DNA of 64,000 nucleotides from Membranipora membranacea (taxonomy: Eukaryota; Bryozoa; Gymnolaemata; Cheilostomatida; Membraniporidae), in the NCBI GenBank assembly GCA_914767715.1, contig OU612075.1, positions 16,926,001 to 16,990,000 on the forward strand, read 5' to 3'. Position 1 is the first letter of the stretch. Every line of letters begins with the position of its first letter. This document shows, piece by piece, positions 49,103 through 62,205 of this stretch. The position numbers were made by a program, and so were the translations under genes. The notes below the pieces were generated by a model. It was not told the origin of the DNA and searched no databases. It was given only the letters and a program-made list of their open reading frames with translations.

Positions 49103-51692
49103 TCACACAGTTATTCTCATAGAAACTTTTTTAAGCGAATAATTATGTCCTCTGTATGCCTGCCAGTTGATGCCAACAGCGAATCCTCCAACACTAGCTG
49201 TATCTCCGCCTTCCACCCATAAACCATTGATATTAACATGATGGCAGCCAGCATACCAGAATGCCCCTGCAAATTATAGATCGTGAATCAACTGGAATGG
49301 AACTGTAATGTATTGTGGTCAAACTTATAAATGACATGATCATGATAGAATTTCTGTGTCATAGCATAATGATGTTAATTATGACCTGATTTTGCAGTCA
49401 CTTACATCATACAAATTAATATCATATATGTTCATGTTATGCTATCTAAATTCACACTCAATATTTTTGATCAAAATTACATTCTTATAAGAGAAGACAA
49501 CTGGAGTTAAAACAAAAGAATGCAAAATTTCAATTGTAATCTATAAAAGTCTGAAAAGGGAAAGGGATCGATGTTCTACATTGCCTGCAACATCTTTGTG
49601 ATGTATGCCTGGGTATTTAAGGACACTCCTCATTGGTGGCTTGTTGTGGGTTGGTGGATTGGTTGGTGGATTGGTTGTTTTCTGTTACCTTGGTAAGGTA
49701 GCTCAGCTGTAGCGGAGTGCTGGGGGCTGAACGGAAATGTCTTAACTCTAGACTTAAATCTTCTGAACTATCCGATGAACCCTTCGTATTTTAGTTACAT
49801 CTTAACAACCTTACTTAATTGCAATTAATTGCAAAAGGTAAAATACAAAAGGTAAAATAAATAAATATATGGATACAAGTAACATACCTTTGTATGTGAC
49901 TGCACATGACGTTGCTGTAGGTCCATGATCAAATGCCGAAAATTGTCTATTGTTGTGATAACCTAACGAATTCCCTGCATCTCCAGTATAGCCCGATACC
50001 TGCATATCAAGTTTACAATCACAGTCATACTGACTCTCGTGATCTGACTGGGCATGTAGATCACTTATAAACTAGGCTATCATTACCACTATTATCTTCT
50101 ATATATAGCTACCATAATTATGTTTGTCATAACAATTATACATGCAACATTTCTGAGAGCAAGCAAACTGTTGGTATTACATTAATTCAACTATTAGATC
50201 AAAATATTTACACTTGAAGCCATCATAGTAGTTCTTCAAACTAAGTTTCCTAAGAGCAATATACCGACGTAACTTGACAATTTTTCACTGTGCTTTATAT
50301 TTCATTTTCATCACTGATATGAGTCCTGTGATGCAAGTTAATCCATCAAGTAGGCCTAGTTTACGCAGAAGGAAATGTTCGCTTTTTTTGCACAGAGTCA
50401 AAAATTAGCTATCTAGCTAACATTCCTTCACTCTCTTTACATAATATAGACTCACTGCTCAGCTAGTCACTTGCTTACATTGAGTCAGCCCGAAACAAAC
50501 TAAACAAAACTCTAGCTAAAACTTTCTCCTCTGGTATAGAATAGCTGTACCTACTAGCCCCATTTCCTACTTACGTGAAGGGTGTAGCCCGCATTCGCCT
50601 CATCTATGTAGAATGTAGAGTAGTTGGCTATTGCGCTGATCCCATCATGATCCTCCATGTAAACACTGAGCTTAGAATTACTTTGTGTAAGGAAGTGGAT
50701 GGCATCTAAACCTGGAAGGATATAATACTCATGTCTGAATACAATAGTCCGCCCCATCACCAGAAAATGCTAAGTTAATTTTTCCATGCAGGCTCACAGT
50801 AAACATGTCGCAATAGGTAACCATTCTGATTAAAAAAATTCTCCAACATGAGTATTCCGCCCATGATATACATGCACCGTTCGTTTCAGTAAGTTTGAAT
50901 CTTGGTGTTTATAATTATTATATTTGACCATGTGATCTTCTGCTGCTATACTAAACAATTGATCTCTTAGTTTTGCGTAAGAGTTGTCCCACAGCTTCTG
51001 CCATTATATTTGTCCCCACTAGGGTTTTATCCATAGAAATAAAATAAATAATAAATAATATAACAAAAATATAAGCATACTCCCTTTTTTATAGCTATGG
51101 TTTTAGCATGCTGCCTCCCAAATGGTAACTGAGAGCTTACCTATCCAATATTCTCCGCATAAGTCACCAAACCCATCAGTATAGTTAGCATAGTTTCTAA
51201 AGAAGTCGACAGATCCATCTAATCTCCTCTGTATAACAGTCCATCCATTATCAGAGTCAAACTCACATACAGATCTTATTACTCTCCATGAGTCAGACGG
51301 CTTCAGATAATATGTCTCTCCTGGTCTTATGTCTCCTGCCTCAAACGCTGCCTGGCAGTCTACGATATACAGATTTGTTTCATTATTGAACATTGATCAC
51401 TCCTCTGAAAATGATTATCATTTACATAACATTATAACAAGACCCTAGTCAATGAAACTCATACCTTTGAAAAGTTCCACTTATCTGCACACAATAATCT
51501 AATTATTTCTGGTACACATGCACTCTGACTATGGGATAGCCTTGAAGCATCATGATGTGTAAACCTTCATCAAAAATATGACCGGCGAAAAAGTTGCTAA
51601 AACTCATTTTCATAATCATTAGGCTTTTTTTTGGTCTCTTTACCTTGATAAATAGGTGATGCAGTCGATTCATTTTCAACGTCACAACATTC
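49103..51692 (-). CDS. Fibrinogen-related protein (FReD), 5' partial, at least 5 exons
   Basis: Exons on the minus strand: 51644-51692, 51141-51359, 50575-50711, 49888-49999, 49103-49266 (stop at 49103-49105). Phases agree throughout. The fibrinogen C-terminal domain appears complete, about 210 residues: DCQAAFEAG; NGWTVIQRRLDGSVDFFRNY; GFGDLCGEYWIGLDAIHFLT; MEDHDG; VSGYTGDAGNSLGYHNNRQF; CAVTYKGAFWYAGCHHVNING; YSLKKVSMRITV. Such domains mediate carbohydrate or acetyl-group binding in ficolins and adhesion in tenascins and angiopoietins. The 5' exons (signal peptide, any partner domains) were not found; exon 51644-51692 is less certain. It runs tail-to-tail with the receptor gene. Confidence 0.88.
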
Positions 51693-53167
51693 CTATAACA
51701 AGAAAGAGACTGTGTGTTTTGTCGACGAAAGAGACACTCAATATCCTCTTAACACCCTCTTAATTATACTGGTGCAGAAATAATTCACGTTAAATCACAA
51801 TCCATGAAACGGTTAAATTATACTCAACATAATAATAATATGATATAATGATAATAAATAATAATAATAATATAAAATGTCACTAATTTCTACCCTTTAC
51901 TGTGGCTGTAGCTGTTTGCTTGATTATCAAATAAACTTTTCTAATAATGAAAGAGGAAATGGGAAAACGTTCAATTAAACATAAGCTCCATTGTCAAACA
52001 TAACCTCTATGCTATTGCTATAACTAAGGACCTCTGTTACCAAACAGATGTGTATGTACTGCTGTCAGAAATTCATTGTGCTAAACTTGATCAATAACGG
52101 AAAGCACAAACAATTGCAATGCTTAACTATCAAAGTTTGTTTGACATATATATTCCATGTTTATTCTGGAGAAGAATAAGTCCTTAGGACTTGTACCCAG
52201 AAATAGGCCAGCAGCAGCACCTCACTATTGTTTCATTGTGTGTAAGGATGATGAACAGAGAAAATTAATAGCAAATAATCAAATGATATTTATTATTGTT
52301 TGGATTTTTGATGGGGTACTATTCCATAATTGGGGCAATAAATAATGTTTTGCTAAAATTCTTTTCTGATGCAGATTCTACAATATTTCTGCAGAACTAA
52401 CTTGCAAAAGTTACTTGGCAACATTTAGCCAATCAAAATGGATAATTTTGAAGATTAGCCAATGACAGCGCAGAGCATTTTTGTTTATAAAAGATGGCCG
52501 CCAACCATGAGGCTTGCTGCATTAATTCCCACAACACAGAGCATATGATAAAATCCACTGATTAAATTGTCACAACAGCAACTGGACAATGCTCTGAGCA
52601 AAGCTGAGGATTGGGTTTTGCTAGACAAACAGCCTGAGCTGCAGGAAGCTACTGATATACTCTGGATCAGAGAGATAAGCTACCATCATAATGCATATGA
52701 TCAATGAACTTAACCTTAGTTCATTGATATGATCATGGTATATATATTGTGATAGAATGGAGAATGATGACAATAGAAATGAACATTCTTTCTATGCTCA
52801 CAAAATCTGCTATCTGAGATTTGCATAACAAAACTAGTAACTGCACAGAAAGCCCACACCAGGAAAAATGTGAGTGTTAAGATGAATGATTGTGATAGTT
52901 TACTTCACTTTTAGGTTTCAATGTTTTTGTTTACTATAAGTACATTTATTTGTTTATTTCATGAACATACTAGTGTCTCTTCTAGTACTAGTAGCCTATC
53001 CTCATCCCAGGTGTTTCAATGTGATGGTAGGTTATCAATATTATTAGAAAATCAATAATTTAAAAGGATTGGGTTTATGTAAAAAAAATAGGTCTATGGA
53101 ATTGTTGACCTTACTTTCAGCAAGGAGTAACTTCGCTATTACAGCTTACTCCAGTCCAAATCACAGG
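51693..53167. other. Upstream of the FReD gene, no gene recognised
   Basis: AT-rich. It should hold the 5' exons of the fibrinogen-related gene, but I found no signal-peptide frame with a fitting donor. A loose inverted repeat around CAATGAACT lies at about 52700-52740. Confidence 0.4.
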
Positions 53168-53283
53168 CCTTCTGTAGTTGGTGCAAGTCCAGTGGTCGAG
53201 TGCCCCAGTGGTCAAGGCCTAAGAGAGAAAAGGCCTCGACCACTGGGGCACTCGACCACTGGACTTGCACCAACTACAGAAGG
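53168..53283. repeat. Near-perfect 116-bp hairpin (53-bp arms, 10-nt loop)
   Basis: Arms 53168-53220 and 53231-53283 are complementary at 52 of 53 positions, with loop AAGAGAGAAA. The arms contain the internal near-repeat CAGTGGTCGAGTGCCCCAGT. GC-rich relative to the surroundings. The plus-strand frame across it is an artefact of the palindrome. Confidence 0.95.
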
Positions 53284-54416
53284 ACTGTGGGACTGGATTG
53301 CTGTTACTACTAGCAAGGCAAAACACTTCTGTTAGCATTATTAGTAGTGTTAATGTGTTGTGATAGCAGTGTTATCAAACTATCATTTATGTATTTAGAA
53401 TGAAGATACATCTAGTAGTGATGATGACAACGGAAACAAGGTGACAGCTTGGTTACTCTTTACTGTTCAGAGTTTATGAATTACAGATGCTCAATTCGTT
53501 TTTTTTTTTCAGCTGGCTTGTACCAAGCGGCTCAAGCTAATGAAATAGAGAGCTTACTATTATATATTTGAAAACTCTGATGATGTGGCAAGAGAAGCAC
53601 ACTACCATCAAATACTATTCCAGGAAGACTTATGAAAGGTGAAGGATAGTTCAAAACCTTGAAAACTCTAGAGGAGTAAATAGTTTGCTGGAGGAGATGT
53701 TCACCATTTCACACACTCCTAAGACAGGTGACATCCAAGCCTTACTTCATTTAGACTCTCACCTCAGTACTGCTTGCCAAAAGTTAGTGCTAGCTAACAT
53801 TAAGTCACCCATAAACTAGCTAAACTAAGCCAAATATTACTCCTCTAGGGTAACTATAGGTTATTTCTGTAGTGTTATATCTATGTCAGCATCTATGTTT
53901 TATTTAAAGAAGAGTCTGCTTGTAAAATATGTGTAGGGTGATGTCATAGGTCTAAGCAGTTGACATCCATTACAAGAAAGCCATAACCCCCCTTCCTCCC
54001 CCCCCCGTGTTTATTTATCTACTTGCTTATAATACGAATAACATATTCCTCCAACAGATTTGTTTTGCAGGCTTTTTAACTTAGCTGCTAGATGTGATGT
54101 GAGATAGAATAATTTTTTGTTCAAAGGTTGTTCTACCTCCTGCTGTTAACTTGAGTTGAGATCCAGTTATGCGATTATATTTCCACTCCTTAATCTTGAG
54201 TTTTATCATTCTTTCAGTGATACAGCGAAGGAGGAAGAACCACGCAAATAGGCTTAAAATAACTATTCCGATCATAGATCATTGCCAAAGTCCAAGACTA
54301 AGAAGCGCCAAATTTAACATGATGACCAAGTACAAAAATACTCTGCATGCATTTGTGTCAATGCATGTTTTCACATGAATTTTATATTCTTGATGTCCTT
54401 TGTTGCATGCCCACAC
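53284..54416. other. Region without a recognised gene
   Basis: Short frames only. A GATGATGACAACGGAAACAAG|GTGACA stretch at 53415-53445 looks like an exon end, but no partner exon was found. A C-rich run lies near 53998-54006. Confidence 0.4.
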
Positions 54417-54890
54417 GTTGACATAGGTCACATTGCAGGTATGTGTTTTACTGCTGTATATATTCATTTGATACAGGCTTGTACCAATATCTACTTTCCA
54501 ATTGGTCAATGAAGAGGATTTGTACCTTGAATGTATTTATCAATACTGGTTTTCACAGCAGGAAATACTCCTTTTTTTTGCTTTCCTTCTTGTTTACCCA
54601 GGTCATATTATTGTTGGTATTCACTAATTGTATTTTTATGTAACAATTTTATATATGTTTGTACATATATCTCACCTTCCAATTAGCCATTGACTGGATT
54701 TTTACCTTGATAAAGAATGTATTATATCAATACAGGTTTTCGATGCATTTGATAAGCACATTAGTTCGTCTTTCTTTGCTTTCCTTCACATTGACACTGG
54801 TCACATTGTGGATATATCTTTGTTTATACTGGTGTGACTTGTATTGCACCTCTCAATAAGTCAATAAAGAGGATCTGTTTGTGTCTTGGT
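54417..54890 (+). repeat. Diverged ~180-200-bp tandem repeat, 2.5 units
   Basis: Units start near 54417, 54592 and 54790. Shared landmarks in order are an AGGTCA(C/T)ATT block, CTTTCCAATTGGTCAATGAA versus CTTCCAATTAGCCATTGACT, TTTACCTTGA, and TTTGCTTTCCTTC. Probably an old satellite. Confidence 0.65.
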
Positions 54891-55138
54891 AGATAATACA
54901 CAACAGAATGCTCATTAAAAAACGAAATTTTGCAACTTTTTTGTCTTTTCTTAGCCTCTGTAGAAAGAATATGCACTCGGAGAGTTATGAACTTTACATA
55001 ATTGGATTCGCAGCGAAATTCGGGTCTAGTTTCACTCAATTCTAGGTGACCCCAGAGAGATAATTATTATTAAATGCAATTTTTTGATCACTCATTAGCA
55101 AGAAGTTTCTGGACTCAACCTGTTTTTCGCATCTTAAC

Positions 55139-56333
55139 AGTTTTTCACATCTTAACTGGATCCACCCTGTCCCAATATATTCCCAATTTATAATTAGACT
55201 GCTACCAGTTATTTTATAATAGGGTCTTCTTATAAAAAGATAATGAAAATCACATATGAAATTTGTTTATCGCTGTTATTCTGGAAAGGTTGCGCAAAAC
55301 CTATTTTTATGCCACAACTGTGTTTGAGGGGTGTCTACAATCTGTCTGTAAAACGTCAATAGATGGATTTAGCAGTATGATATTTTCTCAAAAACCACTC
55401 AAGATATGCATGATATTGATAAAAAAATTTCAATGACGCCAATTCATTCTATGATCTTTGCCGAAAGAAGTTAAATGGTAAAAAATGCTCTATATACCCC
55501 CCTTTTCCACGTTTCTTACTTGGATCCGCCCCCTATTGCCCCATTTGTAAAATAGTACATATGCGCCATCAGAACGGCCATAAAAAACTACCCCAGACAA
55601 AAGCGGTGGATGCTCATGTTTGAAGGCCGGTTTGCATTGTACGCAATTGTGTGGATACCTTCAATGCGACAATGGCAGGGACGACACTCAGCAAGATGAG
55701 TATGACCAAATTACCGATGATGAAGACCTTGACCTTTAAACTAGTATGAATTTGCATCCTTTCTTTGTTTTGTTTTAGCAGTGATACTTATGTGCTCTTT
55801 AAAATAGCTATTAAATTCAAAATACATATCAGATTACACGCTTTACCAGAATAAAACTTCATAAACGTTTACCTGTTTTTCACATCCCAACTGGATCCAC
55901 CCCTTTCTCATATATTCTCAATTTATTATTACACTACAACCAGATACTTTATGATGGGGTCTTTTTATAAACAATCATGAAAAATGACGTGAGAAGTACA
56001 TTTATCAATGTTATTCTTGCACGCTTGCACAAAACCTATTATTATGCCGCAACTGAGTTCGAGGGGTGACTACAATTTGTCTGTAAAATGTCAACCATTG
56101 GGTTTAGCTGTATGATATTTTCCCAAAAACTACTCAAGATATGCATGATATTGATAAAAAAAATTCAATGACACTGCTTCATTCTATGAACTTTGCCAAG
56201 AGAAGTTAAATTGCAAAAAACGCCCTTTTAACCCCCTTTTCCGTGTTTCTTACTTGGATTCGCCCCTTTTTGCCCCATTTGTGAAATGGTACATATGCGT
56301 CATCAGAACGGCCATAAAAAACTACACCAGATA
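55139..56333 (+). repeat. Direct repeat: two ~460-bp copies, 736-bp period
   Basis: Copies 55139-55598 and 55875-56333 align throughout, from CTGGATCCACCC past AAGATATGCATGATATTGAT to CATCAGAACGGCCATAAAAA. The separating 275 bp is unique and includes an exon-like segment. The second copy ends where the LINE 3' end begins. The ends are not TG..CA, so LTRs are not supported. Confidence 0.8.
55602..55740 (+). pseudogene. Isolated terminal exon-like segment with CxC cysteine cluster
   Basis: After an acceptor-like TACCCCAG, a frame of about 45 codons reads GGCSCLKAGLHCTQLCGYLQ then CDN, an acidic end and a stop at 55738-55740. The cysteine spacing resembles CXC-type metal-binding motifs found at the ends of some transposon-encoded proteins. 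An in-frame stop lies just upstream of the acceptor and no upstream exon was found. Confidence 0.4.
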
Positions 56334-56335
56334 CT

Positions 56336-59300
56336 GTCTTCAATTTTCTCTGTTCAAGACACTTACGCAGATGTTATTTTTAGAGCCTTTTATGTATAGC
56401 CGCTGCTGGCCTAAAAACAGAAAAATTGATAAAAATATGGTGTAGAATTAAAAAGACATGTAACTAAAAATCAAGAACAATGACAGGTAAAATTACAAAG
56501 TACACGCAGGCATTAATTAGCAGTAAAACATTACACAAGTTAATACACAATAGCTAGGAAAAAAAAAGTTAGAACAATGTAGCAGTAGGCTAAAATGAAA
56601 TGATAAGAACTGACTCATTAATTGAGAAGTTTGAGGATGTGGCTCCGAGTGGCATTTTTGAATGTAGCAAGGGATTGACTCAGCTTAACATGATTGGGTA
56701 ATTCGTTAAACTTCTGAGCACCGAAGTTAGCTAAAGCAAATCTAAAATTTTCCTTGGATAGTCTAAACCCAGAACTTTTAGCAAGCCGAGTTTCACTAGT
56801 TAATTTCTCGGGGAGCAGATTGGTATCAATTACTGGGACTAAACTATTAACAATTTTATAAAACGTCAATAGATACAAATATTTGAAACGCAAAGTTAAA
56901 ACAGGGATGTTGTAGGTCTTTCGAGTATTATATTTAGAACTGTTATAGTCTATAATTTTCAAAAATCTATTCTCAATTTTTAAAAATTCTTTTTTGACAT
57001 AGTCGTTTGTGGTAAATAAAACAGGAGAGCTGTATTCCAGATTAGAACATATAAGTCCAATGTACCAAAGCTTAGCTAATTTAGGTGTCAGGAATTTTCT
57101 ATTACGTTGAAAGTTGGTGACTATTGGATAAAGTTTTTGTTTAATTTTACTGCTATGAGATTTAAAATTTAATTTGTTATCAAGAATCACACCTAAGTAC
57201 TTAATTTTGTCAGATTGTTTGAAAATGAGATTTTAAATTTAAGATCCGGAGGCTTGATGTTACGTTTATTAGAAATGGTCATGACATCCGTTTTACCGCT
57301 GTTTAGAACAAGGCAATTTTCACTGTACCAACTGGATGCTTGATGAATGCTTTTTTCCATATGTTTTGTGGAAATGTCTGGTTTTTCCCCACTGGTGACT
57401 AGTAGGCAGTCATCAGCATATAGATAACAATTTTTGAGCTCCATCAGATCGTTAATAAACATGATAAACAGGAGGGGTCCAAGTACAGACCCCTGCGGCA
57501 CACCAGTTATAACTTGACTGCATTCAGATACACAACCATTAACTTTCATGGCCTGCTCTCAACTTGAAAGATAATTTTTAATTAAATTTGACGCATTAGA
57601 GTGGAAATTGAATTTCGTTAACAGTTTACTTGCAAGGATCTTATGGTTTACGCAATCAAAAGCTTTACGGATATCAAGTGCAGAAACTGTGACAAATTTT
57701 GACTCGTGCTTTGACAGCAGGGAAAGAAATTTGTTGAGTTAAAATTTGATCAGTGGATGTTCCATTTCTGAAACCAAATTGGCGAGAGGCTATTAGATCA
57801 TTAATTTCCAGGTAATCATGAATTTGGTAATTTATGATCTTTTTTAGGACTTTACTTAATATTGGCAATAGCGAAATTGGTCTATAATTATTTGGCAAAC
57901 TTTTCTTGCCACTTTTGAAAATTGGAATTACTAAGGCTTTTTTCCACACATCTGGAAACTCGTGACGTTTAAGGCTCAGATTAACAATATGTGTCAATGG
58001 ATTCAGAATCAAAGGCTCTAGGATTTTATAAATAAAGGCAGGGATCTGATTTAATCCCCCAGTTTTACGTGATTTCAATGTGTGCAGATATTTAGACACC
58101 TCACTCGATGTAATTTCTTGAAAAGCAAATTTTGGAAAACTGAAAGCTTTATCATTATCAAAGCCTGAGTAACTTTTGTTGGACAATAATTTAGCCTCTT
58201 CATTGAGATTGGCACCAATGCTAGAAAAATACCTATTTAGACATTCAGCGATCACTGGGCTTTCAGAAGTGGTGCAATTTTCAGATTCAATTTCTTGAAT
58301 GACATTATTGCCTTGATAATTTTTACCTTGGAAAATTTTGATTTTTTGCCATTGGTCTAATGTTTTATCATTAAGAACTGCTCTCATTGCTCGCTTTTTG
58401 GCATCTCTTACTCTGTTTGTTGCCTTGTTACGGATTAAACGATAATGCTCCCAGGCAGTAGAATTTTTATCAAATCCCGTCTCAAAAAACTTTTGAAATA
58501 CATCTTTTTTAAGTCTTGTTAGTTTAGATGCCACTGGACACTTCCAACAAAGATTGTTTTTCTGCTTTAAGCGTTGGGTTTTAAATGGTGCAAACTGCTC
58601 CACCAATAATTCTATTTTTGATTCTTAAATATCTGCTGCTTCGTGAACACAGTGAACATTCTCTACAATATTAAAATCGAGAGATTTCGCACTATTAAAA
58701 AACTCAAAATCATCAAAATTTCTGAAATCTCGCTTAGTGACATAAGAAAATCCGGCCTTAGGCCTTTTTAGATTAACTTTCATTTGAATTGCAAAATGAT
58801 CACTAATATCACTTTTTATAACCTTGTGTTCAGGTACTAAATTTTGAACATTTGAGAAAAGTAAGTCGATCGTAGTATTTGAACCTTTAAAACATCTAGT
58901 ATACTCTCTAACGAGCTGTTCATATTGATGAAGTCTCATGAGGGTTTCAAGATTTTCTTTCGCTTGTGAATTACCGGACCAGTCAATGTTAAAATCACCT
59001 ATAATTACAGTTGGCTTTCGTAAATTGTGAGCATCCAATAGCTTTTCAAAATTACAGGAAACATCGGTGCTTGCAACACAAGGTGGATTGTAAACAAGGA
59101 CCAAACAAAATCTAGACTGAGCAATAAAAATTTCGATGCATAGAACTTCGGTCCCACCATGTGAAGTCAAATCAACTTTTTCGAATTTTATGTTTTGTTT
59201 AACATAAACAGCCATAAACATCACATCATATTCAACCACAAACACTAGGCTGCCATAATTTGTAGCCATTGTATACAATCTCACATTCTTTTTCATGAGT

Positions 59301-59340
59301 CCCAAAAAAAGGGTCGGAAAATTGTATCAAAGTTGATGTA
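56336..59340 (-). mobile_element. Broken CR1/L2/Jockey-type LINE (endonuclease plus reverse transcriptase)
   Basis: Minus-strand order: apurinic-like endonuclease fragment at 59305-58625 (VIIGDFNIDW, SDISDHFAIQ), linker and RT fingers/palm at 58606-57674 (NNYRPISLLPILSKV, SRQFGFRNGTSTDQIL), palm at 57549-57193 (GVPQGSVLGPLLF, YADDCLLV), and thumb/tail at 57190-56618 (ILDNKLNFKSH, the tail motif FNELPNHVK). Catalytic motifs are intact, but the coding region is split by a stop and frameshifts in at least three places, and the N-terminal endonuclease half is missing. The 3' UTR runs to about 56336. Defective copy; the superfamily is judged from motifs only. Confidence 0.88.
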
Positions 59341-60884
59341 AGATGGTGCATGAGTTCCCTCTGAAACTATACCGGAGAGCCTCTCATACTTTATCCTTCA
59401 ATTCATATAGTGTTTGGCACCTAACTTCTTTTTTCATTTGAGCCAATGGAACAACAAGTCATTTTAAAGCTCACGGCTGCAAATCGGGTCCTAAATATTA
59501 TATCATAACAAGAATAAACTAAATAATAATTATGATATAAAATACCTATTCATATATATATAATATTTAATGACCATATTATAAGATATGTGTTATGATT
59601 TTATTATGTAAGGCCTACTACAGTGGAGGATGAAATATTACCTGTTGTGATTTTCTACCAGGGGAGTTACAGCTAAAGAGTTGTTTCTCGTGGTAGATAA
59701 TTGAAGTTGTCTTGTTGGCGGTGCTGAGCCATACACCTTGAGAACCTGTGAACAGCAGGCAACAACCATCAACTCCATCATAGATAACTGAAACACATCT
59801 CTCCGCCTCCAGGGTGCAGAGAGTTGTGCAGTATGAGTGAATCCAAAAGACAGGAAGTTAGGTCAGCTTACAATGACTCCTGTCTCTCTGATTCCACAAG
59901 TGTGTCATGATGACTTGTTACAAGTGCAATGGAATGTGTGTGAAAGATTAACAAACAGTGTTAATTATACTTAATTGGACAATTAAAAATTTTGACAACA
60001 AGGATATCAAGGTAGTTATGTAATTATGCCTGTCACTGGCCAATCTCCCTGCTGTGGCACTCAAGCTGACAGATTAAAATTTATTACATTAAACGGTGTT
60101 GCCACTAGTCTAACATTTTAATACTATCTGTACTAGTGCCAACACCTACTAGGGGACTACCATCCAAGAGTGAGAGAGAACTATGCCAGAGTTGCTTCCT
60201 GTACACCATATAACTGAGATGGCTGAGAATTATATAGTATAACATCAAGAGCTCCTTTGTAGACAGGTAATGAATATATACCAGGCTTACGATAGTTGAT
60301 TTACCTTTGCCTCCCTCAGCCCACATACCATAACATTCAGAGCTAACTCCATGCTCAGAGCATCTTTGGCCAACAAATAGAAATAGCTGAAAGCCATTCA
60401 CTCTCAATAATCACAAGGGGCATAGTTTAGACTATGCCAATAATCAGCACTCATACTACTTGCTGTGACACCAATTTTGAGTTTTTTTAGCATCAGTCAG
60501 CATATTTTCAGTAGTCAGTGGTTCTGTGGTTAATATGGCCTCATTCACATATCACTTCTCTCCACTTAGGCATGTAGGACAGTTGATACAAAGTAATTCC
60601 TCGCTCATCTGGGGAGCGATGTTGTACATTTTTACTAGTAGCAAAGTTTTCTGATAATTCTGCTAGCATAGTTTAGCTGATGTATTCTATTTATGCAGTT
60701 GCTCCCAATATTAAAAGATTGCACAAAATATAACGTAGGGTATGGTAAAACACAGAAGAGTTGAACATAAGTATTTTGTCGCGTCATCATACTCATTACT
60801 AAGAGTTTTCCGTGCTTACAAAAATTGTGAGCCAACAATTCGAATGGAATGCTTTCATTTTCCATCATGATGATACGAAAAGAA
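59341..60884. other. Region without a recognised gene
   Basis: Short frames, AT-rich. The acceptor/donor-like sites around 59640-59850 are not linked to a recognisable protein. No repeats noted. Confidence 0.4.
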
Positions 60885-60992
60885 AAGACTTGCCCCGGCG
60901 GGGATTTGAACCTAGGCCTCCCACAATATAGATTTTGATGCTACCTTGCACAGCAATATCTATTCATTACAGCATATCCAATTGTATGATAT
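60885..60992 (-). mobile_element. tRNA-like sequence, probably SINE or tRNA pseudogene
   Basis: On the minus strand CCTAGGTTCAAATCCCCGCC gives an intact T-arm and B box. About 65 nt earlier GGATATGCTGTAATGAATAG resembles a D-arm with a degraded A box. The 5' side of the acceptor stem does not pair with GGGGCAAG, so it is not a functional tRNA. Confidence 0.5.
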
Positions 60993-60999
60993 TGACTAG

Positions 61000-61876
61000 A
61001 ACTGTAAAGGCGTATACTATGGCTATACAATATCAATAATGAAAGTAATAATTTTATTTAGCAGGCAGGGTTAATTACACAATAATGGTTGCTGGTTGGG
61101 TAATGATATATAGGTCAGTTCATGACAATTCTAGAATTGTACAGAATTGTCAGACAATTCTTGGGTATGAAACGCAGTGTAAGGTGGTGCAGGCAACGAG
61201 CAGAAGACTAACAATTGTGTATTCCATCATATCAAACTTACACATAATAATTGTTCAATTGAGTGACAGTTTAATTTTAATTCAGACTTTAATGAGGAAT
61301 GGTTATTGATCAGTTTCTGTTCAACATAAAGACACAGGACATGCAGTTTCCTGTTTCAATAAATAACTTAACTTTCCATTGCGTCATCTATGACTGTGCC
61401 GGTGTACATTAAAGTTGCACTAATAATTCCTTAATGGAAGTAGATATCAACCAATCTCAAAATCTATATTTTCAATTTCCAACTGTGGTGTTGAGTTTCC
61501 TCTCTCATTACATTTCTAATCAGTGTTTGTTGTCATGCATCCACTCCATTATTAGAATGAGTTGTGATCAGAGACTTGATAATAAAGCTTTAAGGTTTAA
61601 AGGTTTATTATTAAGTCTATGGTTGTGATTTATTTGCAATGTCTGTGTGTGCAGGAAAGAACTACAATGCATCAAGAATACCTTATGTATTCAACACTTT
61701 TGGAAATTGTCTTGCTTCCTCAGCTCATTGATATATTCGATAGATAGATTTGGTTTATTTCTTTCTGCCATCATCAAAGACGATGGTATTGAATGCAGTG
61801 CGATGGTGTGGCATGTGAGGTGAAAAAGTTTAAAAATAGCAACCAAAAAATTTATTCTTTGAATAACAGTCTGTTG
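61000..61876. other. Region without a recognised gene
   Basis: Only short frames (for example 61085-61309 and 61434-61628) with no family resemblance; no repeats with partners. Confidence 0.4.
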
Positions 61877-62205
61877 TCATGGTAGGGTCATGGAAAATTT
61901 GACAAATCTCTTACGCCCTCTTTCGGTTAGACATAGCTTGGGTCTGAAAATACATTTAGCTCGAGAGGATGTTAGGGTAGAATTGTTAAAAACTATCTTA
62001 CTAAAAATAGGGTGTGCCTCGCTAGCAACAATCTTCAGAAAATGAGCATAAGACATGTCAAAAAAGGAGCCACAGAACCTCGGAATGTGTATACCTTCCA
62101 GTCTTTGCCCGTATTCTATGTCAGGCTTTAAAGTTGTCAAGGCAGCTCATCATTGGAGAGAATACCAGGCTGGAGCGGCATAGCCCAGTATTGAAGTTAG
62201 TCCAA
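61877..62205 (-). mobile_element. LINE remnant, C-terminal RT tail
   Basis: The minus strand reads GYAAPAWYSLQ followed by stops, then YGQRLEGIHIPRF and MSYAHFLKIVASEAHPIFSK ending near GRKRFVKF. The AAPAWYS element and the HP..(R)F end match the post-palm region of non-LTR reverse transcriptases. Clearly degenerate; different from the LINE at 56.3-59.3 kb. Confidence 0.5.

Noticed and set aside
49690-49740. GGTAGCTCAGCTGTAGCGGA as a tRNA or SINE head
   Set aside because: A-box-like only; no B box at the expected distance.
51360-51404. Upstream extension of the fibrinogen exon to an ATG at 51393
   Set aside because: The frame meets a stop just upstream, and the acceptor at 51360-51361 gives the phase that fits the neighbouring exon and starts at the conserved DC.
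53069-53335. 88-residue frame with a repeated proline-rich motif
   Set aside because: Produced by the 116-bp hairpin; no family resemblance or splice context.
55139-56333. LTR pair of a miniature retrotransposon
   Set aside because: The copies do not begin TG or end CA, and no primer-binding site or polypurine tract is evident.
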